A DNA stretch of 64,000 nucleotides from Tragulus kanchil (GCA_022376925.1 JAIOJX010000005.1:161575001-161639000); one strand, 5' to 3'; shown: positions 10,613 to 22,805, counted from the first letter of the stretch. Numbers and translations are program-made. The notes: generated by a model not told the origin, from the sequence alone.

Positions 10613-11344
10613 TTTTAGAGCACTGGGAGATTGTTGCATCTTGAGTTGGGAAGTACTTGGCTTAGAAGAAAGAGGTGGGGCTTCTGTCCAAGATGTCTAG
10701 TTTCCACTTCTGGGTGACAGATTAGGGAAAAGCAGCTGCACAAACTGTCTGGACAGTTGGCTCTCGGGAGGGCCCTCAGTGCCCGCGAGGGGTTGGTCTC
10801 TGAAGTTTGCCAGCCAGAGCCAATTCTCCTGCACATTTGCTGAGCCTAGTCCTCAGGGAGGGGGCCCTGGGGGGCAGGGCCCTAGAGGCGCAGGGCCAGC
10901 CAGCTCTTCCCCAGCTCTGGCCAATGGGCCTTCAGCAGCTGCGGACGTTGTTCGTGGAAGGAATGTGTCTGCAGCTCCAAATTCTCACAGAGAAAGACAA
11001 GAGGCATCGTTGGGGAGAAATTCCTGGGCCACATTTTTCTTGCTGTTCATGTGGCCCGAAGCCATTGAACTTGGCCCGACTGTCCAAGAGGGATTTGACA
11101 AAGCTCATTGTCTCTCCCGAAGTCTCACCCGCAGTTCTGCTCCCACCTGCTCTTTCTGCCTTTCTTTCTTTCCTCCCCCAGCCCCAGCAGAAATGCTGCA
11201 CGGGAAAGAGCAGGAGGCCGCTGCCATGGCCCTGGGGGCTTTTGTTCCCTGTCCAGGACTGACCAGCTGCAGCAGCGGCTAGAGAGAAGGGGTACTTCCT
11301 GGCGGCCGTGATGGCGTCAGACCTTTCCATGTGCTAGGGGACGG

Positions 11345-13546
11345 AGGTGGTCTCAGCTGCTTGACTAGGAGTCACCACGTGGGACACTTACTTCAGTATT
11401 AAGAGCAACATGTATCGAGCACCCGCTGTATGCCAAGCACTGAACAGTCTATATTAACTCAAACTCTACCAGAACTCTACTTTAACCCCCATTTTGTGGA
11501 TGGGGAAACTGAGGCACAGAGCTGCTAAGTGATTTACCGGTGGTCCCACAGCTAGGACGTGGAAAAACAGGAATTTGGACTGAGGAGTCTGGCTCCCGTG
11601 TGGCTCTTACCTCCCTCAGTATGTGCACTCCCCTCAGCTAGGCATTCCATCATAGATACTGCCTTGATGGCTTGTCACCACAGTACTAGCAAAAATCCAG
11701 GTGACCAAGCGTTTTCAGAGACGGGACTTGCTCAGCACCTTTGAAGACTCCCAACATCCCCACCTGCCCCTCTACCGTGAGCGAAGGCCACCTGGTGTTG
11801 CGTCTGCTTGGCTGAGGGTAGGGCACTGTGACCTGGGGGTTCATCGGTCCCCCTGGGGTTGTCACTGCAGCTGCTGCAGCTACGGATAGTGCCAAGGAGA
11901 GACCTCAGGGGCCGGGCACGCCTCTGAGTGAGTGCCATGTGCCAGGATGGGCAGTTTGGATGCGCTAGATGTCACAGACACAACCCTGAGACTGCGTGCA
12001 GAAAACCCGGTGTCACAGATAAGGACGCCAGCAGGTTAATCAGGAATGAACGCTGGCCGACATAACACAACCACCACAAATCTCAGAGTCGTAACCTATG
12101 AACAAGCACACTTTTGTGCACAGGCCAGCATCTCAAGGAGGTCGGCAAGAAATGGCGGAATGAGAGGGCTCCGCTCCAGGCATTCACTTGGGGACTCAGG
12201 CTCCGTCTAGAACCTCAGCATGCTCCCCTGGATCCTTCCTGTCAGAGGAGGAAGGAAGGAACAGGGAGCGCTCTGGGGATTCTAGGAGCTGAGAGCAGCT
12301 TGTAGCCACACTCCCACCCACTTTGCATTGTCCAGAGTTCAGTTACGTGACCTCTCTTATTGTGGGGGAGACTGGGAGACTGCATGCCCACAGGAAAGTG
12401 GGTTCGACTGCCACCCAGGGGTTCCGAGGGGCGTCTGGAGGGGCAGGTGGTCTCAGCTGCTTGACTAGGAGTCACCACGTGGGACACTTACTTCAGTATT
12501 AAGAGCAACATGTATCGAGCACCCGCTGTATGCCAAGCACTGAACAGTCTATATTAACTCAAACTCTACCAGAACTCTACTTTAACCCCCATTTTGTGGA
12601 TGGGGAAACTGAGGCACAGAGCTGCTAAGTGATTTACCGGTGGTCCCACAGCTAGGACGTGGAAAAACAGGAATTTGGACTGAGGAGTCTGGCTCCCGTG
12701 TGGCTCTTACCTCCCTCAGTATGTGCACTCCCCTCAGCTAGGCATTCCATCATAGATACTGCCTTGATGGCTTGTCACCACAGTACTAGCAAAAATCCAG
12801 GTGACCAAGCGTTTTCAGAGACGGGACTTGCTCAGCACCTTTGAAGACTCCCAACATCCCCACCTGCCCCTCTACCGTGAGCGAAGGCCACCTGGTGTTG
12901 CGTCTGCTTGGCTGAGGGTAGGGCACTGTGACCTGGGGGTTCATCGGTCCCCCTGGGGTTGTCACTGCAGCTGCTGCAGCTACGGATAGTGCCAAGGAGA
13001 GACCTCAGGGGCCGGGCACGCCTCTGAGTGAGTGCCATGTGCCAGGATGGGCAGTTTGGATGCGCTAGATGTCACAGACACAACCCTGAGACTGCGTGCA
13101 GAAAACCCGGTGTCACAGATAAGGACGCCAGCAGGTTAATCAGGAATGAACGCTGGCCGACATAACACAACCACCACAAATCTCAGAGTCGTAACCTATG
13201 AACAAGCACACTTTTGTGCACAGGCCAGCATCTCAAGGAGGTCGGCAAGAAATGGCGGAATGAGAGGGCTCCGCTCCAGGCATTCACTTGGGGACTCAGG
13301 CTCCGTCTAGAACCTCAGCATGCTCCCCTGGATCCTTCCTGTCAGAGGAGGAAGGAAGGAACAGGGAGCGCTCTGGGGATTCTAGGAGCTGAGAGCAGCT
13401 TGTAGCCACACTCCCACCCACTTTGCATTGTCCAGAGTTCAGTTACGTGACCTCTCTTATTGTGGGGGAGACTGGGAGACTGCATGCCCACAGGAAAGTG
13501 GGTTCGACTGCCACCCAGGGGTTCCGAGGGGCGTCTGGAGGGGCAG
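11345..13546 (+). repeat. Tandem duplication 2 (units 11345-12446 and 12445-13546)
   Basis: Direct tandem copy with an exact offset of 1100 nt, joined at a 2-nt shared AG with no filler. The copies look identical throughout, including a MIR remnant at the left end. Confidence 0.95.
11390..11560 (-). repeat. MIR SINE remnant (second copy at 12490-12660)
   Basis: TTTTGTGGATGGGGAAACTG with AGGCACAGAGCTGCTAAGTG is the MIR core in minus orientation. It is repeated exactly 1100 nt later as part of duplication 2. Confidence 0.85.
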
Positions 13547-14150
13547 TTGGGTCATCTGGTGCCTAAGCCTGTGTCTGGCCCCTGTACTGCCTTGACTGAA
13601 ACTGAATGGAACTTCAACTTGCATCACCTTCACAGACCCTCAGTCTACGAATGGGGCATTGGATGGGGCCGAATGGGCTGAAGGACTGTGAGGATTAACG
13701 GAGACTTTAAGCGAAGAGTTTGAAAGAGTAAATGCCGCAGTGCCTTCCCTCTCATAGTGGAGCTGCAGCCAGGGCTCTGGGCAGGGGGAGAGGAGGTGGT
13801 GGGTCTGAACTAGGAGAATCTCAGGCCAGAGGAGAGCCGCCGGGATGGCAGAGGCCACAGAGAGGGGGTTCAAGCACGTCTGCTTACTGCTGCCACCTAG
13901 CGGTGGAAGGAGAAAGGGCAGGACAACCTGGCGTCCTGGTGGGTAAGTGTCCAGGCCACTTCTGTCTGACCAGCAGGCTTCTTAGCAGAAGCCGGTCTTG
14001 GCCATGTGTCTAAAGCCTGGATGCTGATATGGGTGAAGTCCCTGTTCCCCATGGTTTTGCTGTGGAAACAGCAGCTTCTTTAGGGTGTTCTGCTCAGTCC
14101 TCAGCTTTCCCCCTTGACTGGAGGGCTCCCTGCCTGATAAGGCAGGATCT
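13547..14150. other. Intron, single-copy
   Basis: No gene seen. Contains the minus-orientation CTCF-like motif at 13889-13903. Confidence 0.5.
13889..13903 (-). promoter_or_regulatory. CTCF-like core motif, minus orientation
   Basis: The minus strand reads CCGCTAGGTGGCAGC, 14 of 15 positions of the CTCF core. It is in single-copy sequence just right of the second duplication. Confidence 0.5.
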
Positions 14151-14708
14151 CTAGGGTAGGTTCAGCGGGTAAAGAGTCTGCCTGCAATGCCGGAGACACG
14201 GGAGACATGGGTTTGATTCCTGGGTCAGGAAGATGCCCTGGAAAAAGAAATGACTGGGCTTCCCCTGGTGGTCCAGTGGGTAAGGACACCACCGCCTTGC
14301 AGTGCAAGGGGTGCCGGTTCGAGCCCTGGCCTGGGAAGATCCCACGTGCCACAGAGCGGCTGGACTGATGTGTCCAATTACCGAGCCGGAACTCTGGGGC
14401 GCATGCGCCCAGAGCCGGCGCTCTGCGATGACAGAGGTCACTGCGATGGGAGGCCCACAGGAGCCAAAGAACAAAGACAGATGAAAAGTGAGAAATGAAA
14501 GACCAGTAGAAGTGGCCCGCCCGCTCCCCTCCCTCCCCAACCCGACCCCCGCCCAAAATAAATAAATAAATAAATCTTTAAAAAAAAAGAAAGAAAAGAA
14601 ATGACAACCCACTGCAGCATTCTTGCCTGAAAAATCGCATGGACAGAGGAGCCTGGCAGGCTCAAAGGGTTCCCAAGAGTCAGACAGGACTGAGGGACTA
14701 CGCATGAG
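14151..14708 (+). mobile_element. Bov-tA SINE split by a CHR-2 insertion
   Basis: The tRNA-like head is at 14151-14254 (GTAAAGAGTCTGCCTGCAAT). The Bov-A body resumes at 14606 (CCCACTGCAGCATTCTTGCC, then GACAGAGGAGCCTGGCAGG). The interruption is exactly the CHR-2 element at 14256-14593. Confidence 0.9.
14256..14593 (+). mobile_element. CHR-2 SINE nested in Bov-tA
   Basis: Starts GGGCTTCCCCTGGTGGTCCA and ends in (AAAT)n plus poly-A with AAAGAAAG. It is flanked by a 12-nt target-site duplication, AAAAGAAATGAC, at 14243-14254 and 14594-14605. Confidence 0.92.
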
Positions 14709-15213
14709 AGTATGACTGGATTCCCTGGCTGACCACTACCATATGGCTGTCTCCGGACGGTGGCCATGGGGCAGGCCCCTTTCAAGCTGACCTTGGTGGT
14801 GGCCAGGAGATTACAGCTGTGTGGGCGTGGATTTCTGGGCACCAGGGGAGTATCCCCAAGAGGGGCGACAGGGCCATCACGTCTCTTCAAGGGCACACAG
14901 CACCTCTGTGATATGACCTCCTGCTTGGGGAGAGGGTCCGCAAGCTCCTGGTACTTCACTCTGTCAAATCATACACAGACCCATGCACACAGACACCATT
15001 TCCTGGGGCAAGTTGGCCTCAGATAACCTGATGAGACCCAGTTCTAGGACCTGATAAATCCCAAGAACTACCATTTCTCATCTCCCTAGGTCCTCAGTCC
15101 CAGGTGCAGCTCACTAACTCCAATGTCTCAATTTCCCTGGCAGCGGCATCCTTCCCACAGCCAGGCCTTGGGCCACCCAACAGGTCTCCCGAACAGCCAG
15201 TCCCAAGAAGCAT
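14709..15213. other. Intron, no gene seen
   Basis: Single-copy sequence with no recognised repeats. Confidence 0.5.
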
Positions 15214-15815
15214 TTTTCAGACTATGGACTCCAACCCAGTAAGGGGGTCATGACATCAGCTCAGTGGCTTTAAAATCAGGATAGAACCACAGAGAGTGGG
15301 AATCGCCAGCGGTAAGGGGTAAGGCAGCCATCTCATTCCTTCCAGAAAGCCTGGGCTCTTTGTGTAAATTCGCCTACACATTTCTCTTCCTCCCCAATTC
15401 TCTCCACAGATCCCTCTTCCGCGGCCTGCCAAAGAAAGGCAGGATCTTTGCCAAGCCACTCCGAGACACAAAATAGGACCCACCACTATACCAGCCACAA
15501 AAGGTCCCTGATTAAGCCCTGGCCCTGCGGATGCTAGGTGCCTCCTAGTCTTTCATTTGCATCTCTATGAAGGCCACTTCAGTGACCCTTCACAGAACAA
15601 AGAAGGACAGAGTCTCTCAATTGAAAAGAAAAGAAACCCCTCCAGGCTGCACATTCCTTCCAGGGGGCTCCTGCAGGTGGGCTGTTCTGACACATCTGGG
15701 GGGCTGCTCCGTTTCCACTCCAGCCCCACTCCTGAGACAGCTATTTGTGGAGCGCCTCTCCGTGCCAGACACGGGAAACCACAGACCCGAGCCCCCTTCC
15801 CTGACTCAGCTCTGC

Positions 15816-15851
<36 letters not shown>

Positions 15852-16945
15852 TGAGGACAGCGGCTTCCAGAGAAGGGGCCCCACCTGCTCCAGTCGGTCA
15901 GGAAAAGCCTGGCTCCCAGGATGCTAGGATTCTCGTCATTCCTGCCCAGGGGTGGGAGAGGCCCCTGACATGGAGAGCACCCATGATGGACCAGGCATGC
16001 CTGTAATCCGCATCCTGGCCAAGGCCCATGGCCAGCTCTCTGCTGGGAGTCCTTTGGGACCCGTGTGGCTGTGTTCTTCCCAGTGGACCATTGGCAGCGT
16101 TTGGAAGTGACCGGCTGGCGCCGTGGATAGAGCAGGGTGGCAGGCTGCTCAGATGGAGGGGTTGTGTAGGAGACTCGGAGATGCTCTGGGGAGGAGGGGA
16201 GGACGCTGAGCCAGGTCTTCGGGGTCTGGAGGCCTGAGAATATGGGCTGGATTCTCCAGGCCAGTGAAAGTCGGTCCTGCAGCCAAAGGCCCATTGTTCT
16301 GGCCACTTCACTCCTAACTGCATTTGTTCGGGGGGGCAGTAAGTTTTCAGACTATGGACTCCAACCCAGTAAGGGGGTCATGACATCAGCTCAGTGGCTT
16401 TAAAATCAGGATAGAACCACAGAGAGTGGGAATCGCCAGCGGTAAGGGGTAAGGCAGCCATCTCATTCCTTCCAGAAAGCCTGGGCTCTTTGTGTAAATT
16501 CGCCTACACATTTCTCTTCCTCCCCAATTCTCTCCACAGATCCCTCTTCCGCGGCCTGCCAAAGAAAGGCAGGATCTTTGCCAAGCCACTCCGAGACACA
16601 AAATAGGACCCACCACTATACCAGCCACAAAAGGTCCCTGATTAAGCCCTGGCCCTGCGGATGCTAGGTGCCTCCTAGTCTTTCATTTGCATCTCTATGA
16701 AGGCCACTTCAGTGACCCTTCACAGAACAAAGAAGGACAGAGTCTCTCAATTGAAAAGAAAAGAAACCCCTCCAGGCTGCACATTCCTTCCAGGGGGCTC
16801 CTGCAGGTGGGCTGTTCTGACACATCTGGGGGGCTGCTCCGTTTCCACTCCAGCCCCACTCCTGAGACAGCTATTTGTGGAGCGCCTCTCCGTGCCAGAC
16901 ACGGGAAACCACAGACCCGAGCCCCCTTCCCTGACTCAGCTCTGC

Positions 16946-16981
<36 letters not shown>

Positions 16982-17452
16982 TGAGGACAGCGGCTTCCAG
17001 AGAAGGGGCCCCACCTGCTCCAGTCGGTCAGGAAAAGCCTGGCTCCCAGGATGCTAGGATTCTCGTCATTCCTGCCCAGGGGTGGGAGAGGCCCCTGACA
17101 TGGAGAGCACCCATGATGGACCAGGCATGCCTGTAATCCGCATCCTGGCCAAGGCCCATGGCCAGCTCTCTGCTGGGAGTCCTTTGGGACCCGTGTGGCT
17201 GTGTTCTTCCCAGTGGACCATTGGCAGCGTTTGGAAGTGACCGGCTGGCGCCGTGGATAGAGCAGGGTGGCAGGCTGCTCAGATGGAGGGGTTGTGTAGG
17301 AGACTCGGAGATGCTCTGGGGAGGAGGGGAGGACGCTGAGCCAGGTCTTCGGGGTCTGGAGGCCTGAGAATATGGGCTGGATTCTCCAGGCCAGTGAAAG
17401 TCGGTCCTGCAGCCAAAGGCCCATTGTTCTGGCCACTTCACTCCTAACTGCA
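15214..17452 (+). repeat. Tandem duplication 3 (units 15214-16322 and 16344-17452)
   Basis: Offset of 1130 nt and a 21-nt filler containing a G7 run. The copies look identical, including a (TG)n tract of the same length in each. Confidence 0.95.
15817..15850 (+). repeat. (TG)n microsatellite (second copy at 16947-16980)
   Basis: Pure TG dinucleotide tract; the copy 1130 nt away in duplication 3 has the same length. The Cys-Val and His-Thr runs in overlapping open frames come from this tract. Confidence 0.97.
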
Positions 17453-17464
17453 CGGCTGTCCCTG

Positions 17465-17850
17465 TGGGCTAGGGCTACAGTCAACAGTTACCATCATCTG
17501 GGTGGCTTACAGCAACAGAAGTGTGTTCTCTTAGAGTTCAGGATGGTACAAGTTCGGAAGGGAGGTGTTGGCAGGGCCGTCCTCCCGCTGAAGGCCCTGG
17601 GGAAGGCTGTCCATGCCTCTCTGCTTATTGTGGGGACTCCCTGGCTTGCAGCTAGATCACTCCACTCTCTGCCTCATCTTCACACGACCTCTCCTGTGAG
17701 TGTCTGTGTGTCCAGATGTCTTCTCATAAGGACATCAGTCGTTTACATGAAGGCCCACCCTACTCCAGATCTCATCATAACTAAGTGCATTGGTAAAGAC
17801 CTTATTTCCTCATAAGGTTACATTCTGAGACTTTCGATGGACATGAATCT
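17465..17850. repeat. Old mammalian interspersed repeat, family unresolved
   Basis: Strings such as CTGGGTGGCTTACAGCAACA, GTGTTGGCAGGGCCGT, GGCCCACCCTACTCCAGATC and ACCTTATTTCCTCATAAGGT follow in order the pattern of a common ancient mammalian repeat. I cannot name the family securely. Confidence 0.6.
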
Positions 17851-18928
17851 CCAGGGCTCGACCATGACCTCCCTTCTCTCCCAGACACAGCCTCCCTGGC
17901 TCTGTTTCCTCCTGTGCAAGTCTGAAGAAAAGCATCAGCGGCAGCCGTGCCCTTTGTCCCAGGAAGGTGTCACCGACCTTGAGAAAACTTCCAAATTCTA
18001 GTGGGTTTCTGTAATCCCAGTTTTTAACATTCTGGTATTTCAGAATAACGTGTTTTTAAAAACACGCTAAACTACAGGTATTTTGTGATATATTTTTAAA
18101 AATCAGAATCATTTACACTAGAGGGTGTGCTTCAATAGAAGTTTGGATCCCGTAAGGAAATTGTCTAGAAAGTGGTTTTCTATTTCTCCAAAATCCACAG
18201 AGGGAAAATATTCACAACCTAAATCATTAATTCTGGTTCAAAGATTTTTCTGAACCAACAATCTTCAACTACAACTCTTCCCTGTGACCCATCCACCAGA
18301 CCCATGGGGTCACCTATCCAGAAAGAACACTGCAGAAAGTGAGACAAACTGGAAATGCTTTTTTTGAAATACAACTAGAGCTCATGATCAGTTAAAATGT
18401 GTAGCTCCTGCTAACCACAAAAATGAAGTTAAAACCTCCAGAGTACTGAACAAGAAAAAAGATTATTTGGTGATAAAGTACTCAAAGGATAATAATAGCT
18501 TGAAATTTAGTTCAGAACAGTCTCCTCAAAAACTATGCTCATGATTCAAAAATAACATCAAATAGTGTGATTTCATTTCAAGTGTTCATTACTATTAAAC
18601 TTTTCTTTGTTTTATAGGGGTTGGTTTGTTATTTTTGAATAACATTTTATTAATTTCACCTACTAATAATTTTTTACCAGAAGGGTAATGTTTTTAATGT
18701 TTATATTTCATAAGTTTGTTTTCACTTCATGCTTATCATAGGTATACAATTTCTATTTGAAATGTATAAAATAGCTTCCCTGAAATTAACAATTTTATGT
18801 ATTCTGTATGCCTTTTGGTGGAAAATATTGATAGTTAATGCTGATATTTTAGAAATGCAGGGAATAAACACCTGCATTCCTGTGTGTTATTTTGCTCTGG
18901 CAGCTGCAATTTCTAACATCTTACTAAT
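17851..18928. other. AT-rich intron, no gene seen
   Basis: From about 18030 to 18930 the sequence is strongly AT-rich, with poly-T and TTTTTAAAA motifs. No recognisable LINE coding remnants were seen. Confidence 0.5.
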
Positions 18929-18943
18929 CAAATGCTGCTAACT

Positions 18944-19217
18944 GGGCTTTCCTGGTGGTCCAGTGGGTAGAGAGTCTGCCTTGCAGTGCCAGGAGCGTCA
19001 GTTCGATCCCTGGCCCGGGAAGATCCCACATGCCACAAAGTGGCTGGACAGGTGTGTCCAATTAAAAGCCAGCACTCTGGAGCGCATGTGTCCAGAGCTG
19101 GTGCTCTGCAACGAGAGAGGCCACAATGGGAGGCCCACACGAAGGCCAAAGAGTAAAGATGGATGAAAATAAATGGATGAAGAACCACTAAAAAAGGCCA
19201 AAATTTTTTTTAAAAAG
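18944..19217 (+). mobile_element. CHR-2 SINE with intact target-site duplication
   Basis: Begins GGGCTTTCCTGGTGGTCCAG with B-box GTTCGATCCCTGG, then the CHR-2 body and A-rich tail. Flanked by TGCTGCTAACT at 18933-18943 and 19218-19228. Confidence 0.93.
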
Positions 19218-19228
19218 TGCTGCTAACT

Positions 19229-19375
19229 ATGTTCCAGGGGCCAGGCTTAACGCTCTACACGAAGCGGATTTTATTGCATCCATTTTATAGATGAAGACAT
19301 TGAAGTTTAAGGCATAACACGACTCGCTTAGGACCCCAGGCCTGGGCAGAGGCTGAGCCAGAAATATCTCCACCA
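19229..19375 (-). repeat. MIR SINE remnant
   Basis: ATCCATTTTATAGATGAAGAC followed by GAAGTTTAAGGCATAAC is MIR-like in minus orientation, directly right of the CHR-2 insertion. Confidence 0.7.
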
Positions 19376-20044
19376 GTGTGCCTGAGCACCTCGCCCCGAC
19401 TACGACTGCACAAGACAAATACGTGGGGTCGAACAATTCCGCCAATACACAATAACTGTCATTTTCTAGCCATCTTTGATTTGGAGTTTTTAATTATCTA
19501 TTAGATGCTAGAGTTCAGAGACCCAAACCTTCATAGACAGATGTACTGAGAAAGCGGGTGTCGGGGCAGAACCGGGCAGGGGTGGGGTTAGTAGGAAGAG
19601 GCGGGGATTCTGGCCAACAGGAGGAGCCTCAGGCTTCATCAAAAGGGGCAGCTATTACTGAGTTCCTGTTGACTGTTAGTGTGGAGAAAGCAGCCCCAAA
19701 TTCCCCCTATAGAAATACACATTATCTATGGGTAAAATATTTTGCTTTTCAATATACATGTATCTTGTGGGCCAAAATCAGCCATGGGCAGTCGGCCCTG
19801 GTCTACAGCATGGTTTGCATCATGAAAACTAGACTCAGACTCTTGTCACTGTTTGCCTCCCTCTACCATCACTTTCAGCTCCCTTCCTGCTTTTGAGTCG
19901 CGCTTCTTCATAAGTTTAATTTATCAAGCATCTTGAAGAGCCCAGCGCCAGGTTCTGGGTGGAGAGACGCACCTTCAGGAGGTCGTCATCCAGGGCTGGG
20001 GAGCACCGATGCTGCTTCACTTGGGAGCACTGCTTTGCATTCTA
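19376..20044. other. Intron, no gene seen
   Basis: Single-copy. The bases at 19994-20013 reappear, slightly altered, in the filler of duplication 4. Confidence 0.5.
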
Positions 20045-20195
20045 ACATGCACACAAATCACTCAGGACATAGTCCCATCCCCCAGATTCTGTTTCAATAG
20101 TTCTGGGTGGGGGTGCCTGAGAATCTCCATTTCCAGCAAGCTCCCAGGTAACGCGCATGTGGCTGGTCCACGGACCACCCCTTGTTTAGGAAGAA
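20045..20195. mobile_element. MER5-like hAT DNA transposon remnant (part copied at 21147-21270)
   Basis: Strings CAGATTCTGTTTCAATAGTT, GGTGGGGGTGCCTGAGAATC and CCAGGTAACGCGCATGTGGC followed by GGTCCACGGACCAC are the MER5A pattern. The left breakpoint of duplication 4 cuts through it. Confidence 0.75.
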
Positions 20196-22182
20196 CCTAA
20201 AGAATAGCCTTGTGTCTAAGGAAGTTCCTAAGCTGAAGGCTTCCCATCAGAGGAGCCTCTGTACCTGAGCATGGCTTCCCAGAGACTGAGCTGGGTCATC
20301 TAGCCCCTCACCCATTAATCCCCTGCCACATTCCTCCCCACATCCTAATTTATCTAGACATTTAGTCTCACTGAGATCACTCATAAAGAATTTTATCTAC
20401 ATCTTTGTTCCTAGCTGGCACTGAACACACTGTCTCCTGCACATCACCCTTTCCCATCCGGTATACATATCTCTAGCTGGGGAATTTCTGTCTGCACCCC
20501 TCCGTGTCTCAGATCTGTGGGGTCAGCACCTGCCTGGGCTCCTGCTGGCAGCCTAAGACGGGACCCTAGGTGGGGACTCACCTAAATGGACCTCGGACTC
20601 CATCTTGTCACTAGTCACGTGGCTTTGGACAAGTTACCTTTCTGGACCTCAGCTGCCACATTTGCACAAGGAGTGTGAGGTCCACTCGTCTGGCTGTCCA
20701 CAGTACGTGCCCTCTTCCCACTTCTAGTTCTAAAAAGAAACTCAACAGATGGCTTTAAGAATCTCATGTTGGTCGTGTCTTGTGGAAGATGTTAATATAG
20801 CAAAGTTATTCCTACTGCTATGCCAGGATAACAAGCTTCCCCTGCGAGTGAACTTTCATTCTGTCTGTCAGCAAACGTACCCTGTGCCTGGTCTGGTCGG
20901 GGCAGCCATCCAGAAGGTGGGCAGACACATGCACGGTCACCGTGCCTGCGAGAGGGCTACACAGAAGTCACGAAATACCGAATACATGGTTAAACACCAC
21001 ATTTGCCTATTTTCAAATAATATTCCCAATGTTATTTTCAGGTGCATCACCTCTGAGAAACAAGGGACTCGACTGTCAAGCAATAAACCACAGAATGCCC
21101 AGAAAGGGGCTGGGAGCACCGATGTTAGGACATTTTCACAATTTCCAGTCCCATCCCCAGATTCTGTTTCAATAGTTCTGGGTGGGGGTGCCTGAGAATC
21201 TCCATTTCCAGCAAGCTCCCAGGTAACGCGCATGTGGCTGGTCCACGGACCACCCCTTGTTTAGGAAGAACCTAAAGAATAGCCTTGTGTCTAAGGAAGT
21301 TCCTAAGCTGAAGGCTTCCCATCAGAGGAGCCTCTGTACCTGAGCATGGCTTCCCAGAGACTGAGCTGGGTCATCTAGCCCCTCACCCATTAATCCCCTG
21401 CCACATTCCTCCCCACATCCTAATTTATCTAGACATTTAGTCTCACTGAGATCACTCATAAAGAATTTTATCTACATCTTTGTTCCTAGCTGGCACTGAA
21501 CACACTGTCTCCTGCACATCACCCTTTCCCATCCGGTATACATATCTCTAGCTGGGGAATTTCTGTCTGCACCCCTCCGTGTCTCAGATCTGTGGGGTCA
21601 GCACCTGCCTGGGCTCCTGCTGGCAGCCTAAGACGGGACCCTAGGTGGGGACTCACCTAAATGGACCTCGGACTCCATCTTGTCACTAGTCACGTGGCTT
21701 TGGACAAGTTACCTTTCTGGACCTCAGCTGCCACATTTGCACAAGGAGTGTGAGGTCCACTCGTCTGGCTGTCCACAGTACGTGCCCTCTTCCCACTTCT
21801 AGTTCTAAAAAGAAACTCAACAGATGGCTTTAAGAATCTCATGTTGGTCGTGTCTTGTGGAAGATGTTAATATAGCAAAGTTATTCCTACTGCTATGCCA
21901 GGATAACAAGCTTCCCCTGCGAGTGAACTTTCATTCTGTCTGTCAGCAAACGTACCCTGTGCCTGGTCTGGTCGGGGCAGCCATCCAGAAGGTGGGCAGA
22001 CACATGCACGGTCACCGTGCCTGCGAGAGGGCTACACAGAAGTCACGAAATACCGAATACATGGTTAAACACCACATTTGCCTATTTTCAAATAATATTC
22101 CCAATGTTATTTTCAGGTGCATCACCTCTGAGAAACAAGGGACTCGACTGTCAAGCAATAAACCACAGAATGCCCAGAAAGG
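20071..22182 (+). repeat. Tandem duplication 4 (units 20071-21107 and 21147-22182)
   Basis: Offset of 1075-1076 nt. The left breakpoint falls inside a MER5-like element. The 39-nt filler opens with a near copy of sequence at about 19994-20013, just outside the unit. One C is lost from a C-run about 12 nt into the right copy. Confidence 0.93.
20600..20695 (+). repeat. MIR SINE remnant (second copy at about 21675-21770)
   Basis: GTGGCTTTGGACAAGTTACC, then CTGGACCTCAGCTGCCACAT, is the MIR core in plus orientation. Confidence 0.75.
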
Positions 22183-22402
22183 CATAAGAGGAAGGGCACT
22201 ATATGTATACTACTTTTTAAAGTAAACAGCAGGACTCATTCATTTAGGCTTAGAGACACTTTATCTGAAAACATGTCTGGAGGTTGAAAAACATACTGAG
22301 TATATTATTTGAAAAGATTTCTAACTACTTTTTAAGAATACGTTGATCCTTTGTTTCTTAACTGTGCAGACACCCTTGTTATAATACTTGTTAAACTTTA
22401 TA
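22183..22402. other. Intron, AT-rich, no gene seen
   Basis: Single-copy sequence between duplication 4 and the inverted SINE pair. Confidence 0.5.
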
Positions 22403-22590
22403 GGGGCTTCCCCTGTAGCTTAGACGGTAAAGAATCTGCCTGCAATGGGAGAGACCTGGGTTCGGTCCCTGGATTGGGAAGACCCCCTGGAGGAGGGCAT
22501 GGTCACCCACGCCAGTCTCCTTGCCTGGAGAATCCCATGGACCCAGAGGCCTGGCGGGCCACCGTCCCTGGGGCACAAAGAGTGGGACTG
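22403..22590 (+). mobile_element. Bov-tA SINE, left arm of an inverted pair
   Basis: Head GGGGCTTCCCCTGTAGCTTA and B-box GGGTTCGGTCCCTGG, then the Bov-A body to about 22590, where the opposite-strand element begins. Confidence 0.9.
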
Positions 22591-22805
22591 CAGCTGCTGC
22601 TCAGTCGCTTCAGCTGTGGGACCCTCCGTGACCCTGTGGACTGTGACCCCCAGGCTCGTCCATCCATGGGGTCCTCCAGGCAAGACGACCGGAGTGGACT
22701 GCATGCCCTCCTCCCCGGGGATCTCTCCAACCCACGGAGAGAACCCGCGTCTCGTACGTCTCCTGCCTCGGCAGGCAGGTTCTTCACCACGAGCGCTGCC
22801 TGCTT
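22591..22805 (-). mobile_element. Bov-tA SINE, right arm of an inverted pair
   Basis: The plus strand reads GCTGCTGCTCAGTCGCTTCA, then CCATGGGGTCCTCCAGGCAA, and ends with the complement of the tRNA-like head. It directly abuts the plus-strand Bov-tA. Confidence 0.9.

Noticed and set aside
15557..16006. 149-codon frame with a Cys-Val repeat, present twice
   Set aside because: The repeat is the (TG)n tract, and the second copy is duplication 3; there is no recognisable domain.
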